Source: Ailurus styani
Taxonomy: Eukaryota > Chordata > Mammalia > Carnivora > Ailuridae
DNA length: 64,000 nucleotides
Assembly (NCBI GenBank): GCA_002007465.1
Contig: LNAC01000001.1
Location: 7,786,464 to 7,850,463 of the forward strand
Reading direction: 5' to 3'
The notes under the pieces are model-generated. The model ran no database searches and had not been told where the DNA came from. It was given only the letters and a program-made list of their open reading frames with translations. The translations under genes were made by a program, and so were the position numbers. This document shows positions 46,380 to 57,952 of the stretch, one piece after another (within the stretch, counting starts at the first letter, position 1; every line of letters starts with the position of its first letter).

Positions 46380-46725
46380 TTTAGAATTCACACCTAATAA
46401 TAACAATGAAATAGCTGAATGCCAGCACACTGTGGCTCTGTGATGCCAAATGGCTTTTCCAAAATGTCTGCTCTCCTGTATGTCGCTAAATTCAGTCTTA
46501 GCATTCTTGGCTTTTCCAAGAGGACTTATTAAAAGAGCCAAATACCATTAAGTCATCCGGCAAGATCAACATTACTATTTGCAGGTTCTGTAGATTTCAC
46601 CCAATAAAATGGTTTGGGACTAAGTAAAATTTCACTGCTAGATAATTAAGAGATAAAATCTATTTCGTTTGCTTCTTAGAGATTTAGTGTAAAGTCTCAA
46701 TTCTCTTCCAGGTTCAGTAATAATA
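46380..46725. other. AT-rich intronic block, candidate conserved element
   Basis: Unique, not a recognised repeat; contains 'gataattaagagataaaatc', 'caataaaatggtttggg', 'taataataacaatgaaat'. It stands out from the GC-rich intron around it. Conservation is a guess. Confidence 0.3.
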
Positions 46726-46729
46726 ATTC

Positions 46730-46930
46730 CCAGTGAGTTGCACGTCTCCTTTGGGCAAAGTACTTGGCATACAATTACACTGGAGAGTGGGTATCGTTCC
46801 CATTTTACAGACCGGGAAATCTGGGCTCAGTGAGCCAGCGGCTCCTCCACAGAAACCCGGTTCCACCAGCTGCAGTCCGAGTGCTGGGACTCGGATCCCG
46901 TCCCGCAGACGGGACAAGGTGAGCTCTGCA
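46730..46930 (-). mobile_element. MIR-like relic, antisense
   Basis: 'cgttcccattttacagaccg' and 'ggaaatctgggctcagtga' in MIR order, then decayed. Confidence 0.5.
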
Positions 46931-47639
46931 TCTCTCCCAGCCTGAGAAGCCCTTCACGGTTCCGTGCTGCCGGGACTTTGGCACCTGCCCCGGGCCACAG
47001 TCCACACAAGGACTCCAGCTCTGAAAAGCCGGTGTGCGGCCTTCATCAGGGCCTCTGCAAAGAGAGGCTCTGGGTCAGCACGGGCCTGGACGCTGCCCTG
47101 GGGGTGCTGCTGGGCCGGGCTGCTGGTGGGCCGCCCCCTTCCGTGCTCAGACGTGGCCGGCAGACCCACTTCCTGCACCTCCCAAGCGCGTGGACCCTGC
47201 CCCACGCTGTGCATCTGCTGCGACAGGCTTTGCGCTGACCCAGCTCTCCCAGTTCGAGGGGACTGAGGAGGGGCCGGGATTTCCACGCTGCCAGAGCGGC
47301 TGCTTTCTCATTCTAGATCTGGGCCAGGGTACCACCCGGCCCCGTCCAGGTAACCCCATATGGAGGGAATCCTCCAGCCCCCCTTACGCCAGATCTAGCT
47401 CAGCTCAGCCCCCCGAGGGCCCTCCCCTCCAGGAAAGGGGCATTATTGTTCTGATCAGTCTTATTCTCTGCGTGGGCAAGGTCACCGCGTGCTGAAAGGT
47501 TCCCGCCATGCTGTGCCTCTTCTCTCTTTAGTGAAGTCCCCTCTCCTGCCCCGGACCATTCTGACCCAAGTGCCCCGAGGCTAGGGATTACTGGGCTTAG
47601 ATGTTCATAAAGTGGTACCTTGATTCCCTTTGTTCTATC

Positions 47640-48108
47640 ACCTGCTGTGGGTTCAACTGCCTCCCCGAAATTCATGTGTGGAAGTCCCAACCACCAGGAC
47701 CTCAGAACGTGATCTTATTTGGAAGTGGGGTTGTTGCAAATGTCATCAGTTAGGATAGAGTCGGCCTGGAGTTGGGTGGGCCCCTAATCCAACATGACCG
47801 GTGTCCCTATAGAAGGGGTAATTTGGCCGCAGAGGCCCACGGAGAGAAGGCCATGTGGAGCTGAAGGCAGAGAGACTGGGGGATTCTTCTACGAGCCAAG
47901 GAACGCCGAAGCCTGACAGCAGACCCTGGAAGCCCACGGACGGTCCTGGAACAAATTCTCCCTCATCCCCAGCCTCAGAAGGAGCCAACCTTGCCATTGC
48001 CTTGATCTTGGACTTGTGGCCTCTGGAACTGAGACAATACACTTCTGTTGCTTAAGTCGCTCAGTTAGTGGTAGCTTGTTCCGAGAGCTCTGGGAAACTA
48101 ACACACAC
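47640..48108 (+). mobile_element. MaLR (MLT1/MST-like) LTR
   Basis: Phrases across the whole LTR appear in order: 'cctccccgaaattcatgtgt', 'gatcttatttggaagtgggg', 'gggcccctaatccaacatga', 'ggtgtccctatagaagg', 'gaaggccatgtggagctg', 'ccttgatcttggacttgtgg', 'tctggaactgagacaata', 'acttctgttgcttaagtcg', 'aaactaacacac'. A nearly full-length solo LTR with no internal genes. Confidence 0.8.
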
Positions 48109-48830
48109 CCAGTGAGCAGCCGCTAGGGAGGCAGGGGCTGGTTAGGCAGGGTCGGTTGTCTGTGGCGGTGACAACACAACACGGTACCAAGTCCCCACCC
48201 CGTTCCTAGAGCCCTGGGTGCGGCAAGGTGGAGCCAAGGTTTGCAGAAGCACTGGGCACCGCGTCTTCTTCAACCTCCTGGAATCAGAGCTCCCTGCCCC
48301 CCGTCCCTGACCTTCCATCAAGCACCAAAGTGACTCCCCATGTATTTACTGCCTGGGATACGAACCAGGGAAACCTCTGCCAGCAGGCTCTTTTCAGGGG
48401 AGAATGTTTATGCTTCTGTGCTCACAATGCACACAGGCCTGCCCCCCGACGGCCCAGACACAGCTCCCCACTCAAGCACCCTGCAGTGAGAGCCCGCACT
48501 CTGGGTCCGCAGGGCAGACCGGGGAGAGAGGAAGAGGGGCAGGAGCTTGCTTTTCAGCATTCCAGGTGCTTCGGCTGCAGGTCTTTCAGGGAGGCGCTGG
48601 GAGTACCCGGGGACGGGGGATCCAAACACCGCCAGCATGGGGGGAGGTGTGAAAGGCCGCTGGCTGGGGGCCCAGAGGTGGATATTCTTTCCCCTCAGGG
48701 TGATGCCCAGCGGATGCCCGCAGATCCCCTCCCTGCACCTCACTCCTCCTGTCCGAGGTGCTGAGCCCCACCTCTGCACCCCTCTGCCCTGTATTTGTTG
48801 GGGGGATTCTTCCAGGGAGCCATGCTCCTC
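48109..48830. other. Intronic unique sequence, GC-rich
   Basis: No repeat family or exon recognised. Overlapping frames in several phases reflect base composition. Confidence 0.4.
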
Positions 48831-48846
48831 TCTCTCTCCCTCTCTC

Positions 48847-48895
<49 letters not shown>

Positions 48896-48901
48896 CTCTC
48901 G
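48831..48901. repeat. (TC)n microsatellite
   Basis: CT dinucleotides with two CCC interruptions early and one CG late. On the minus (transcribed) strand it is a (GA)n purine tract. Confidence 0.97.
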
Positions 48902-49497
48902 GCAGGAAACTCTCGGATTGGGGTCACTGGCAGGTCCCTGTGCTGGTTGTCACCACAGAGGGCTGATGAGGCTGGGAAGCCCCCACCCCCTCGCCCTTCG
49001 CCCCTAGGTCTCGTCCCTGCCAGCAGCCTGGCAGTCCTGGTCCCCGGAGGAAGGATGGGGGTACCTTTGCCAGAACGCCAAGACCTTTTCTGAACCTCCA
49101 GAAAGACCCATGTCTCCATTCTGCTCAACAATGGGAATCTCTTAGGAAACTAAATTCTGGGGTGAGGACAGCTCCCCTTCTGGGTCCCCCGGGGCTCAAG
49201 GCATTGACGGCCGCTTCACAAACCTTGTCTCAAGCCCCCGAAAGACGCCCCCCTACCATACGGAGGAGGAACCATGGCTCAGTGATGTGCCAAGGCCACA
49301 TGGCCTGGAAAAACCAGGATCAGCAGCCTGGGCCGTGGGCACCAGTGACCACGAGTCTGCCAGGCGTCAGGACGCCCCTCCCAGGTCCTCGGCCCAGTTC
49401 CAGGGTACAAAGACCTTTACCTTCAACTCTTGCCCGTAAAGTGGTGAATGAGTGCCCTCTCCGTACACCCTCAGTATCGCCTTCACCTCTCCTCCCC

Positions 49498-49566
49498 CCA
49501 CTGCCGTGTACACACTCACGTGTACACACACATGCACACACACGTGTACACACACGCACACACGCT
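49498..49566. repeat. (CA)n-rich microsatellite with CGTG interruptions
   Basis: Alternating purine-pyrimidine tract with ACACGTGTACAC motifs repeated about 18 bp apart. Confidence 0.9.
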
Positions 49567-49639
49567 GTGCACCCAAGGCAACAGGGGCCACAGAACAGTC
49601 TTTGGGAAGCCAGCCCAATGTCTTCCCAGGACTCCTGGA

Positions 49640-49995
49640 GAACTTACGTATTTGAAGACCTGTAAGTAATAAGCTGACACTTTACCTTTTCATGAGACAT
49701 TAGAATGGAAGGCATTTTATTAAAAGAATGCTAACGCTGGACCACCTCCTGCATATTAAACCCTTCTGCCATCTACATAATTCCGTGACTTTGAAGAGCC
49801 ACAACAATGGTGCTGTCAGACCCACTAATGCTTCAAAGCTGCACTCCGGTGATTTGGGACAACCGTAATTATTCGGAAGCATATGTCGCTGCAGAGATAA
49901 TAGCCTTACGAATGCTTCTAGACATGTGAATTTTAATTCAGAAAAATTTAATTAGAGCTTTTGGATGAGAATCCGTTGCGGATCTTCAGACCCGC
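49640..49995. other. AT-rich intronic block, candidate conserved enhancer-like element
   Basis: Unique sequence, no repeat signature, with a dense set of homeodomain-type cores: 'caaccgtaattattcgg', 'gaaaaatttaattagagc', 'tgcagagataatagcc', 'ttttaattcag'. Its base composition contrasts sharply with both flanks. Function is inferred from appearance only. Confidence 0.35.
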
Positions 49996-52229
49996 TCAAA
50001 CACTTGGAAAAAGTCAAATGTGAAGCCCCATCAGGGCTTTAAGGACATGGGAGCCAGTGTGACTCCCAGTAAGAGTGAAGGTGGAGATTCCCAAGTGTTT
50101 CCCACAGTCATCTGACATGCCCCAAGGTGCAGGTGCAAGTGGCTCTTTGGTTGGGACAGTCGGTGGAACTGTCTTTCTGGAAGGTATTTGCTGCATGGTC
50201 CCCACTGGGCCAACCAAGTCTACTAGGACGGCTCCAGCTGCCAGAGATGATGGCCTCTGGGCCCGTCTCCAGGTCTACCCAAGCTGCTATCAGTCAGGTG
50301 GTCAGAGGTGACCCCACACAAAGCCACCACTTCTACCTGCCTTTACCCATAGGAGTCTGAGTGCTATGTTGGGGTTCAGACTGAGATGCTTGGGCATAAG
50401 AAATTGGATGGGCCTCCACCCTATAGATGGGCATCTCTATATTTCCAGTTGCCTGGTCCCCAGGCTTTGGAGATACACCATAGCTGCAAGGCTAAATTAT
50501 GGCCAACAGACTTGACACTGACCCTTAACACTTCATTCTGCCAGATGCTACTGCTGTGACCTTAGGTAACTCATCTCCCCTCTGAACTAAGACAAAGATT
50601 CTAGTGCTTGTCTTGTGGGAGAGCTGTACTCGGGGCAATTAGGTATGTACTGGTAACTCCTAGGTGTATTACAGGTGTCCAGTGATAGGTGATGGGTGCA
50701 GTTATCAAGACTTCATGTTCTCCTAGAAGAGGAGCTTGAGGACCTATCTGAAGACCCGAATGGTTCTTGACCCAAGAGTGATGCTTTCCCAATCGAAGAA
50801 AGTTCTCAGGAAGATGGGAAGAGCTGGGGACGGCCTCCCGGCCAGTCAGATCTTCCTGATCAACTCAAAAATGTGACAGAGGTCACCACAGAAGCCCCTA
50901 CTCTTCTCCAGCATTCCGGTTCTGCCAGCTCCCAGAGTTCACCACGGCAGTCCCGACACGGACCCACCCTCTTGCACACATTCCCATTTATAAGCCTGAA
51001 ATGGGTGCAAGTGACAAAACAGGCCACATGGATACTCAGCCGCTGCAGGGGGCGGGGGGCAAAGGTTAGCTTCCCGGCTGGCAGCTCAGTGACAAGTTTA
51101 AGCGACACCTGCACAGCTGGCTCCCAGTCATCCCCCAAACTGCAGCTTTCCGGTTCTGAGTGGGTCACAGCATCCAATTCCTCTGGGAGAAGGGTGGGAA
51201 CCCCTTTGTTCTTGGGGGAAAGCGGAGCAGTGCAGCGTGAGGGACCCCCCCCCCCATGTGGGCTTTGGTTCCAGGCAGACCCGGGCTGGAACCTCGGCTG
51301 AGTCAACGACTGGATGGGGCGAGGCTAGAACCCGTCTGAGCCTCAGTACCGCATCTCGAAACCAGGATGTCATGTAGACATGGAGGGTGGCGAAGGGCCG
51401 GGCACAGAGGTGGGGCTCAACAGGATTCGTACAGAGCCGGAGCTGCTTCTTAGCTTTTCCTCTCTGGATTCCACAGCGTGTGCATGTTGCTGCCGCGTGG
51501 CCTTGACCATCATCGCTGTGCCCGGGAGCGAGGCGGAGCACAAGCAGTTGGTGTGGCATCCAGAGAGTCCCCGGGGCCGCTCTGTGGTTGCCCAAGGCTG
51601 GGCTCAGGTGCCCCGCTCCCTGCACCTTGTGAGCCAAATGACCTTGCAGCTCCTTCCCTCTCTGTGCCTCAGTTCCCCCTCTGAGTGCGGCTCCCATGGC
51701 TTGCCCAGCCCAGCCCTGGGGAGCACTGGAGGGTCCAGGAGGGTGACACGAAGTGCCTGGAAGGCATGGCCACGTCGGGCCCAGCTAACCTGGTGCCAGG
51801 ACGTAACTCCTAGCTCCCGCAGGCCCACCTCTGCCCGACATGCTTCCTCACCCTGGTGAAGCCAGGAGCCCTCCGAGCCTCAGGGACCTGACCCCTGGCA
51901 CGGTCCACGACTGCCTCATATTCTGGTTGCTTCTTTAGGGCCCAGACGGTCACTGAGCTCAATGCCCTTGAACCATCATCAACCAAGCATCTGACAGGTT
52001 GGAGAGACACAGATGCTACTTGCCCTCAGGAGAGCCTGTGGTGTGTGACCAAGGAGGTGACCCCCTTCATCATGAGCTCCGGAACTCTGCAGGGCCACCC
52101 CTGGCCTGTTCCCGGGGTTTCTGCCTGTCCAGGGCAGGGTGGCTCTCCACAAGGCCGGATGGGGGGCAGCCGGCTGGCCTGAGCCCGGGAGAATCTGTGT
52201 TGATGTCAGGGTTCACACATCAGAACCTG
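49996..52229. other. Intronic, mostly unique
   Basis: A MIR-like stretch lies at about 51285-51425 ('gtctgagcctcagtaccgc'). A second at 50510-50700 is weaker. Long frames at 50860-51859 on both strands show no recognisable domain. Confidence 0.4.
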
Positions 52230-52695
52230 ATGTGTGATGGTGAATGTCACGTGTCAGCTTGACAGGCCACGGGGGCCCGGATTAAACATTCCGGGTGAAT
52301 CTGTGGGGGTGTTTCCAAATGTGCAGAGCCTTTGAATCAGCGGACTCCGTAAAGCAGGTTACCCTCCCCAACAGGGTGGGCCTCAGCCAATCTGTTGAGG
52401 ACTTGAAGAGAGCCAGAGTCAGAGGAAAGAGGAATTCGCCCCTTTCCTTCTTGCCTCACTGATTGAGCTGGGACATCGCGTCAAAGCTTCTCCAGCCCTG
52501 GGGCCACGACTTAACCCTTCAGCTCTCCCAGGTGGCTGGGCCTTCAGATTCAAACTGAGCCACACGCCAGCTTCCCAGAGTTTCCGGCTTACAGAGGGCA
52601 GACTGGGGGGCTTCTCACTCTCTCTCTCCACTATCTATTGATCTATTGACCTATGTATCTGTCCTACTTGACTGTTTCTCTGGAGAATCCCAAGA
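52230..52695 (+). mobile_element. ERVL-type (MLT2-like) LTR
   Basis: Ordered phrases: 'ggtgaatgtcacgtgtcagc', 'ttgacaggccacgggg', 'gtgaatctgtgggggtgttt', 'gaatcagcggactccgtaaa', 'gggtgggcctcagccaatc', 'gttgaggacttgaagag', a CT/CTAT simple-repeat zone at 52616-52650, and 'ctgtttctctggagaatccc'. A solo LTR. Similar to the inverted copy at 34568-35095. Confidence 0.7.
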
Positions 52696-52978
52696 CAAAT
52701 GGTCATTTGAAGAGGTGACGTGCCCCCCTGGGCAAGAGAGTTCTGGGGAAGGGAATCGGGGAGCCATCTCTGCATGCTGGACACTTGAATCCACGGCCAC
52801 AGGCGTGAGTGAGAAAGCAGGGCGGGGTGGCGTCTGCGAAGACCCCTGGAGTGTCCTGAGAGTCTGAAGAGCTGGTGGACAGCCCCGAGGCAGGAGGTTC
52901 AGCTCCAACACAGACTCAGCGTGAGACTCTGGGCAATTCAACGGCCCCCTCCAAGCCAGGCTTGTTTCCTCACCGGTG

Positions 52979-53164
52979 AGATGTGTGTGTGAGTGTGCGT
53001 AGATGTGTGTGTGAGTGTGTGTAAATGTGTGTGTGAGTGTGTGTGTAAATGTGTGAGAGTGCGTAAATGTGTGTGTAAATGTGAGTGTGCATAAATGTGT
53101 GAGTGTGTGAATGTGTGTGAGTGTGTGTAAATGTGTGTGCGTGTGTTAGTGTGTGTAAATGTGT

Positions 53165-53211
<47 letters not shown>
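52979..53211. repeat. (TG)n-rich minisatellite-like tract
   Basis: About 230 bp of TG repeats with GTGAGTG and GTAAATG interruptions recurring every 20-30 bp, ending in a pure (GT)n from about 53174 to 53210. Confidence 0.96.
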
Positions 53212-53217
53212 TGGAGC

Positions 53218-53365
53218 TGTGGTTCTCAATACCACTCAGGATTCGAATCCCTTGGGAGATTTTAAAGCCACCAACACCCGGCGCCCCACCTGGGGCTGCT
53301 GATTTAACTGGTCCAGGGTGGGGTCTGGGTATGATTTGAGGATTCAAGCTCTCCCAGCAGAGCTG
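53218..53365 (+). mobile_element. hAT-type MER relic
   Basis: 'gctgtggttctcaatacca', 'ttgggagattttaaagccac', 'ccccacctggggctgctga', 'ggtccagggtggggtctggg', ordered as in a common non-autonomous hAT element. The exact family is not assigned. Confidence 0.55.
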
Positions 53366-54517
53366 ACCTGAAGCCAAGCTGGCCACCGACGGCAGCCGAC
53401 TGGGACGTGAAGACCACGCAGCCTGTGCCTCCTCGCCTCCGGCAGGGGGGCCCTCGCTCACTGCCCGTCTCCACCTGCTCCCGGCCTGGCTTCACCGTGC
53501 CTCCCAGCGGGCGCTCAGGGGGACCCTGCCCGTGGCTTCCAGTTGGCCCGCAAAGTGTAACCAGCTCGTGCTCCCTGGATGAGACGCCTGTGAAGGGACC
53601 TTCCACTCCCAACCCAGGGCTCTAGGTTCTCCATAAGGGTCACTTCCGGCAAGAGGTCAAATCCTCAACTACGCTTCCAGAGCGGGGTCTGTCCTTAGCT
53701 TCTTTGAGGTGGGAGGTCAAGGGTGCACTTGGAAACCAAGCTGAGAAGAGCAGGAGAATCAGTCACCCCCAGAAGTGACCGCCTTCCAGGGTTGTTGGCA
53801 ATGGACGGAGCCGAGCACTGCGCCGGGCTTACCCGATGGGCTGCCTGCACTCGGTGTGAGGTGCCCGGGACTCTGGGCAAGACGGGAGAGTTGGCAGCAG
53901 GTGCTCTGGGGGTGAGTGTGAGAGCAAATCCTGCCCCACCCACCCCGTTTGGCGGTGTGGACACCCCGGCAGTGGAAGCGTGGTTCTGCTAGTACCCAGG
54001 CCATGCCCAGCACACGCCCGGAGCCCACAGAACTCCCATCTCCCTGGGGTGTGCCTGGGGCCACCCGTGACCATAAACACGGCCCACCTCATCAGACTCT
54101 CTTCTCCCCTCAGTCGTAGGAGGGGTGTGGATGGAGCAGGTGGTTCCAAGAGGAGTCTAGATTCATGGGGACTAACTAGGTGCCAGCCACAAACTTCCCT
54201 CCCCGCCACCTTTGTTGGGGCCTCTGTCGCCCCCATTCAGGCCGTCCAAGAGCCCCTGCCTCGGTGCACCTGACGCGGTGGAGGGAGGCAGTGACTTGGC
54301 CACTCCACGTACGCTCCTCGGTAAACTCTGATATCGAGCAGGACACTGGACAGGGAAGGAAGTGAGGCAGAGAGTCCTGATCACTCTTGCAGCGCAGCAG
54401 GAACAGGGGTCCGAGGGGAGGGAAGGACAGGTGATATGAGCAGCTAGAGGTCAAGGGCAAGAGGGTACTGGGAGGAAGGGCTTCAGCCCACCTCATACCC
54501 CAGACCTCTCTGACTAC

Positions 54518-54787
54518 AGACCAGTGCTGTCCAATAGGAAGAGCAGGCCAGCCACAGGTGTGGAAAGATGCAGGTGAAATTAATTTTATCGTATAATTTA
54601 TTTAATCCAAGATATCACCATTCCCCATGGAATCAATATAAAAAGTATATATACATATGAACGGTCATGCTCAGCCATGGAAACCCAGCAAGCGTTTTGT
54701 ACCTACACTGCATCTCAGTGCAGACAGGCCATGTTCAAGGGCTCTAAAGGAACCCGTGACTGGTGAACCCCACACAGGGCTCTAAAT
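54518..54787 (+). mobile_element. hAT-type DNA transposon relic
   Basis: 'cagtgctgtccaataggaag' at the left, 'gcaggtgaaattaattttat', 'ggaatcaatataaaaagta', 'cactgcatctcagtgcag' and a decayed right end. Family from memory. Confidence 0.55.
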
Positions 54788-55174
54788 CTGGCTCATGCTG
54801 TCCCTTCTGCTTGGATCGTCCCTCTGGCAGAGTCAAACCCACTTCACAAGGCTGGTCCAGAAGCTCCAGCCAGGAGAGCTCGCTCCTGCCTCAGAACCAT
54901 TGGACCCTCTCCCTATTGGACGACATGACCTAGTGTTCTGTCCAGGTGCGAGGGCCATGTCTATGAGGTCAGTGTCCCCGCGGAGTGGGTCACCAACCCA
55001 TGCCTCCTCTGCGGGGTCTCTTTTATGCTCTGCACAGAGAAGGTACTGGAAAATGTGTGCTGAAAGGAAATGAGGGAATGTTTGCATATTTTATGAGGTT
55101 TGCTTAGGATGGTTCCTTTGTTCACACAAGAAAGCCAACACAGGAGCCTGGTGGCTGAGGGCAGAGGGGGAGGG

Positions 55175-56395
55175 AGAGTCTCTTCAATAAATGGAGTTGG
55201 GAAAGCTGGACGACCACATGCAGAAGAATGAAACTGGACCACTTTCCTGCACCGCCCACAAAAATAAACTCAAAACGGATTACAGACCTAAATGTCAGAC
55301 CTGAAGCCATAAAACTTCTAAAAGAAAACGCAGGCAGTAATTCCTCTGACATCAGCCGTAAAAACACTTCTCTAGATCTGTCTCCTCAGGCAAGGGAAAC
55401 AAAAGCAAAATTAAACTATTGGAACGACACCAAAATAAAAAGCTTCTGCACAGCAAAGGAAACCAACAACAAAGTGACAAGGCGACCTACGGAACGGGAG
55501 AAGATATTTGAAATGACATATCCGAAAAGGGGTTCGTCTTCAAAATATGTAAAGGACTTATGCAACCCAACACAGAAAGAACAGAGTCCAATTAAGAGAT
55601 GGGCAGAGGGCCTGAATAGGCATTTTTCCAAAGAAGACGGACAGATGGGCCACAGACACATGAGAAGGTGCTCGACATCACTCATCACCAGGGAGATACA
55701 AATCAAACCCCCAACGAGATAGATCACCTCACACCTGTCAGAATGGCTAGAATCAAACCCGCAGGAAGTAACGAGTGTCGGCGAGGATGTGGAGAAACGG
55801 GACCCCTCACGCCCTGTCAGTGGGAACGCGAATTGGCGCAGCCAAAGTGGAAAACAGTGTGGAGGTTCCTCAAGAAATTAAAAATAGAATTACCGTATGA
55901 TCCAGTAATTGCGCTACTGGGGATATATCTCAAAGAAAAGAAAAACACTAATCTGGAAAGCTATATGAACACCTCTGTTTATAGCAACATTGTTTATAAT
56001 AGCAAGATACGGTTGTTTTGCAACAACATGGATGGAGCCAGAGTGTGATGCTAAGTGAAACATGTCAGTGAGAGAAATAGCATATGACTCCACTCATAGG
56101 TGGAATTGAAGAAACAAAACAAAAGAAGACACAAAGAAAAAAAAGAAAGAAACAAACAAACAAAACACCAGCTCTTAAATACAGAGAACAAAGTGGTGGT
56201 CGCCAGCGGGGAGCAGTGGGTGGGGGATGGGCGAAATTGATAAAGGGGATCGAGAGTACACTTGTCTCAATGATCATGAAGTAATGCATAGAATTGTTGA
56301 ACCACTATATTATACACCTGAAACTAATATCACACTGTATGTTAATTACACTTCAATAAAAAAATAAAATTAAAACTTATCCCCCCCAAAAAAAG
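55175..56395 (+). mobile_element. L1 ORF2 C-terminus and 3' UTR
   Basis: Plus-strand L1 sequence beginning in ORF2 (frame KLDHFPAPPTKINSKRITDL, the same protein region as in the minus L1 at 19.3 kb) and continuing through [20 protein letters not shown] to a 3' UTR with 'ccactcataggtggaattg' and an A-rich tail at 56355-56395. Stops and frameshifts separate the pieces. It lies antisense to GPR26 in intron 2. Confidence 0.9.
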
Positions 56396-56934
56396 AAAGC
56401 CAAGACAGGATCTGGGTCGGTGGTGGCAGTGGGGCTGGGGGTCGGGGTGGCTTTACCAGAGCCGTATTTTGTGTGCATGAGGTTTGCTGGGCATAGCTTT
56501 CTCTCCTTAGTAAGTTGCCATTCATCCCCATAACAGAGGAACAGTTTAGTGAGTATTTTTAAAAACCCCTGAATGCATCAAAGCCATTTGGAAGGAACAT
56601 ATTGCTTTGTGAATCTACCATCAATTTTACTGAAAAATTATTTTCTGGGCACCATTAGAGGAACCAAGCTATAATCAGAAAAAAAGGAAAATTTCGTTGG
56701 GAAATGAGATTAAGCCAGAGAAAAATCCAATCGTTTAAATCTGGAGCTACATTACCTATTCTCCTCTGAGGGTTCAAGTTCCCATCATTAGCCCACAGGT
56801 CCCCTTTCCAGTGGGATCTAAGAGAGCCATCTGCCTGCCCTCTCCACCCATTGTCTCTTTCCTCCTTGGATTTAATCCCCTCACTGCACGCGCCAGCCAG
56901 TCCAAGTACGAGGGAGGGAGGGCCAACGACAGAC

Positions 56935-57125
56935 GTCATCCATGCCAGGCCTGTGCTGCCCACACTCCCCAGGCTCAAAGCCCTTCATCCTCAAAACAAG
57001 CCTAAGTGGCAGGCACTGCTCACTTCGATGGGAGACCGGAGGCTCAGAGAGGTGGTATCACTGGCCCAGGGTCACACGGCACGAAGAAGTGCAGCTGTGG
57101 TTTGAACCCAGGTGGGCACGTCCCA
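56935..57125 (-). mobile_element. MIR SINE relic, antisense
   Basis: 'catcctcaaaacaagcctaa', 'gaggctcagagaggtggta', 'ggcccagggtcacacggc', 'gtggtttgaacccaggtggg'. Ordered as in antisense MIR. Confidence 0.75.
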
Positions 57126-57277
57126 GAGCCCATGCCGGTCCCCACCCTGCAGCCCCGGCCTTGGACAGCAACAGAAACCGACTTGCCTCTGCCTGGGCTT
57201 CATGTCCCCTGAAAAACCTGATCTATGCGAGCTCTGGCGTCCGGGCTGCATGTGGCACATCTAGACCAAGTGTTCGC

Positions 57278-57480
57278 CCCCGGGGGGAATGCTGATCTCC
57301 AGGGCAGTGTCTGAAGACATTTCTAGCTGCAAACACTGGGGAGCAGAAGGGAAGTAGTGGTGAGTTGTGGGTAGAAGACCCAGGGCTGCTAACAGCCTCG
57401 AAGGCACGGAGCAGCCCCCCACAAAGGGGATCCCACACGAGATGTCGGTGCTGCAGATGTCTCGTCAACGGCTCGAGAAG
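57278..57480 (+). mobile_element. MER5A-like hAT-Charlie relic
   Basis: 'ggcagtgtctgaagacattt', 'cacactggggag'-type centre, 'gtagaagacccagggctgct', 'gagcagccccccacaaa', in MER5A order. Confidence 0.65.
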
Positions 57481-57856
57481 GGGGAACAAATGGCTCTGCT
57501 CGTCCCGCATCAGACCTACCCAGAGACCGGCAGACCGTCCCAGGTTCTGTGTGCAAAGCGAGATTTTCCCCAGAGGAAGCAGCTGTGAAGTGACAGGGCA
57601 GACGCTCCAAGAGGAGCAAAGATGGGGGCTACCGTGGGGTAGCAGGGCCCCTAGGGGGAGGGGACAGATGTTCTCCGAGGCCAAAGAAAACGGATGGCAC
57701 TATAGGGAACCAGATGTCAGCTCAGGATAAGGATGAATGGGAGGAACAGGGAGCTCTGGCTACGGTGGGCTCCCAGAGCATGCAAACTGTCCCCGGGGAC
57801 AGCGAGACAGGGGAGGACACTGTGGGCTGCTGGGCTGCTGGGCTGTGTCCTCTTCC

Positions 57857-57858
<2 letters not shown>

Positions 57859-57941
<83 letters not shown>

Positions 57942-57952
57942 CGCACACACAC
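57859..57952. repeat. Compound (TC)n(AC)n microsatellite
   Basis: About 23 TC units followed without a break by about 18 AC units, then a TGCGCACAC tail. It lies 740 bp downstream of GPR26 exon 2 within intron 2. Confidence 0.97.

Noticed and set aside
48586..49131. Minus-strand frame with Arg-Glu repeats
   Set aside because: It reads through the (TC)n microsatellite.
52970..53461. Minus-strand frame of 163 codons with His-Thr repeats
   Set aside because: It reads through the TG/CA microsatellite.
55228..56048. Frames of 164 and 126 codons in GPR26 intron 2
   Set aside because: Both are decayed L1 ORF2 C-terminal segments in different frames.
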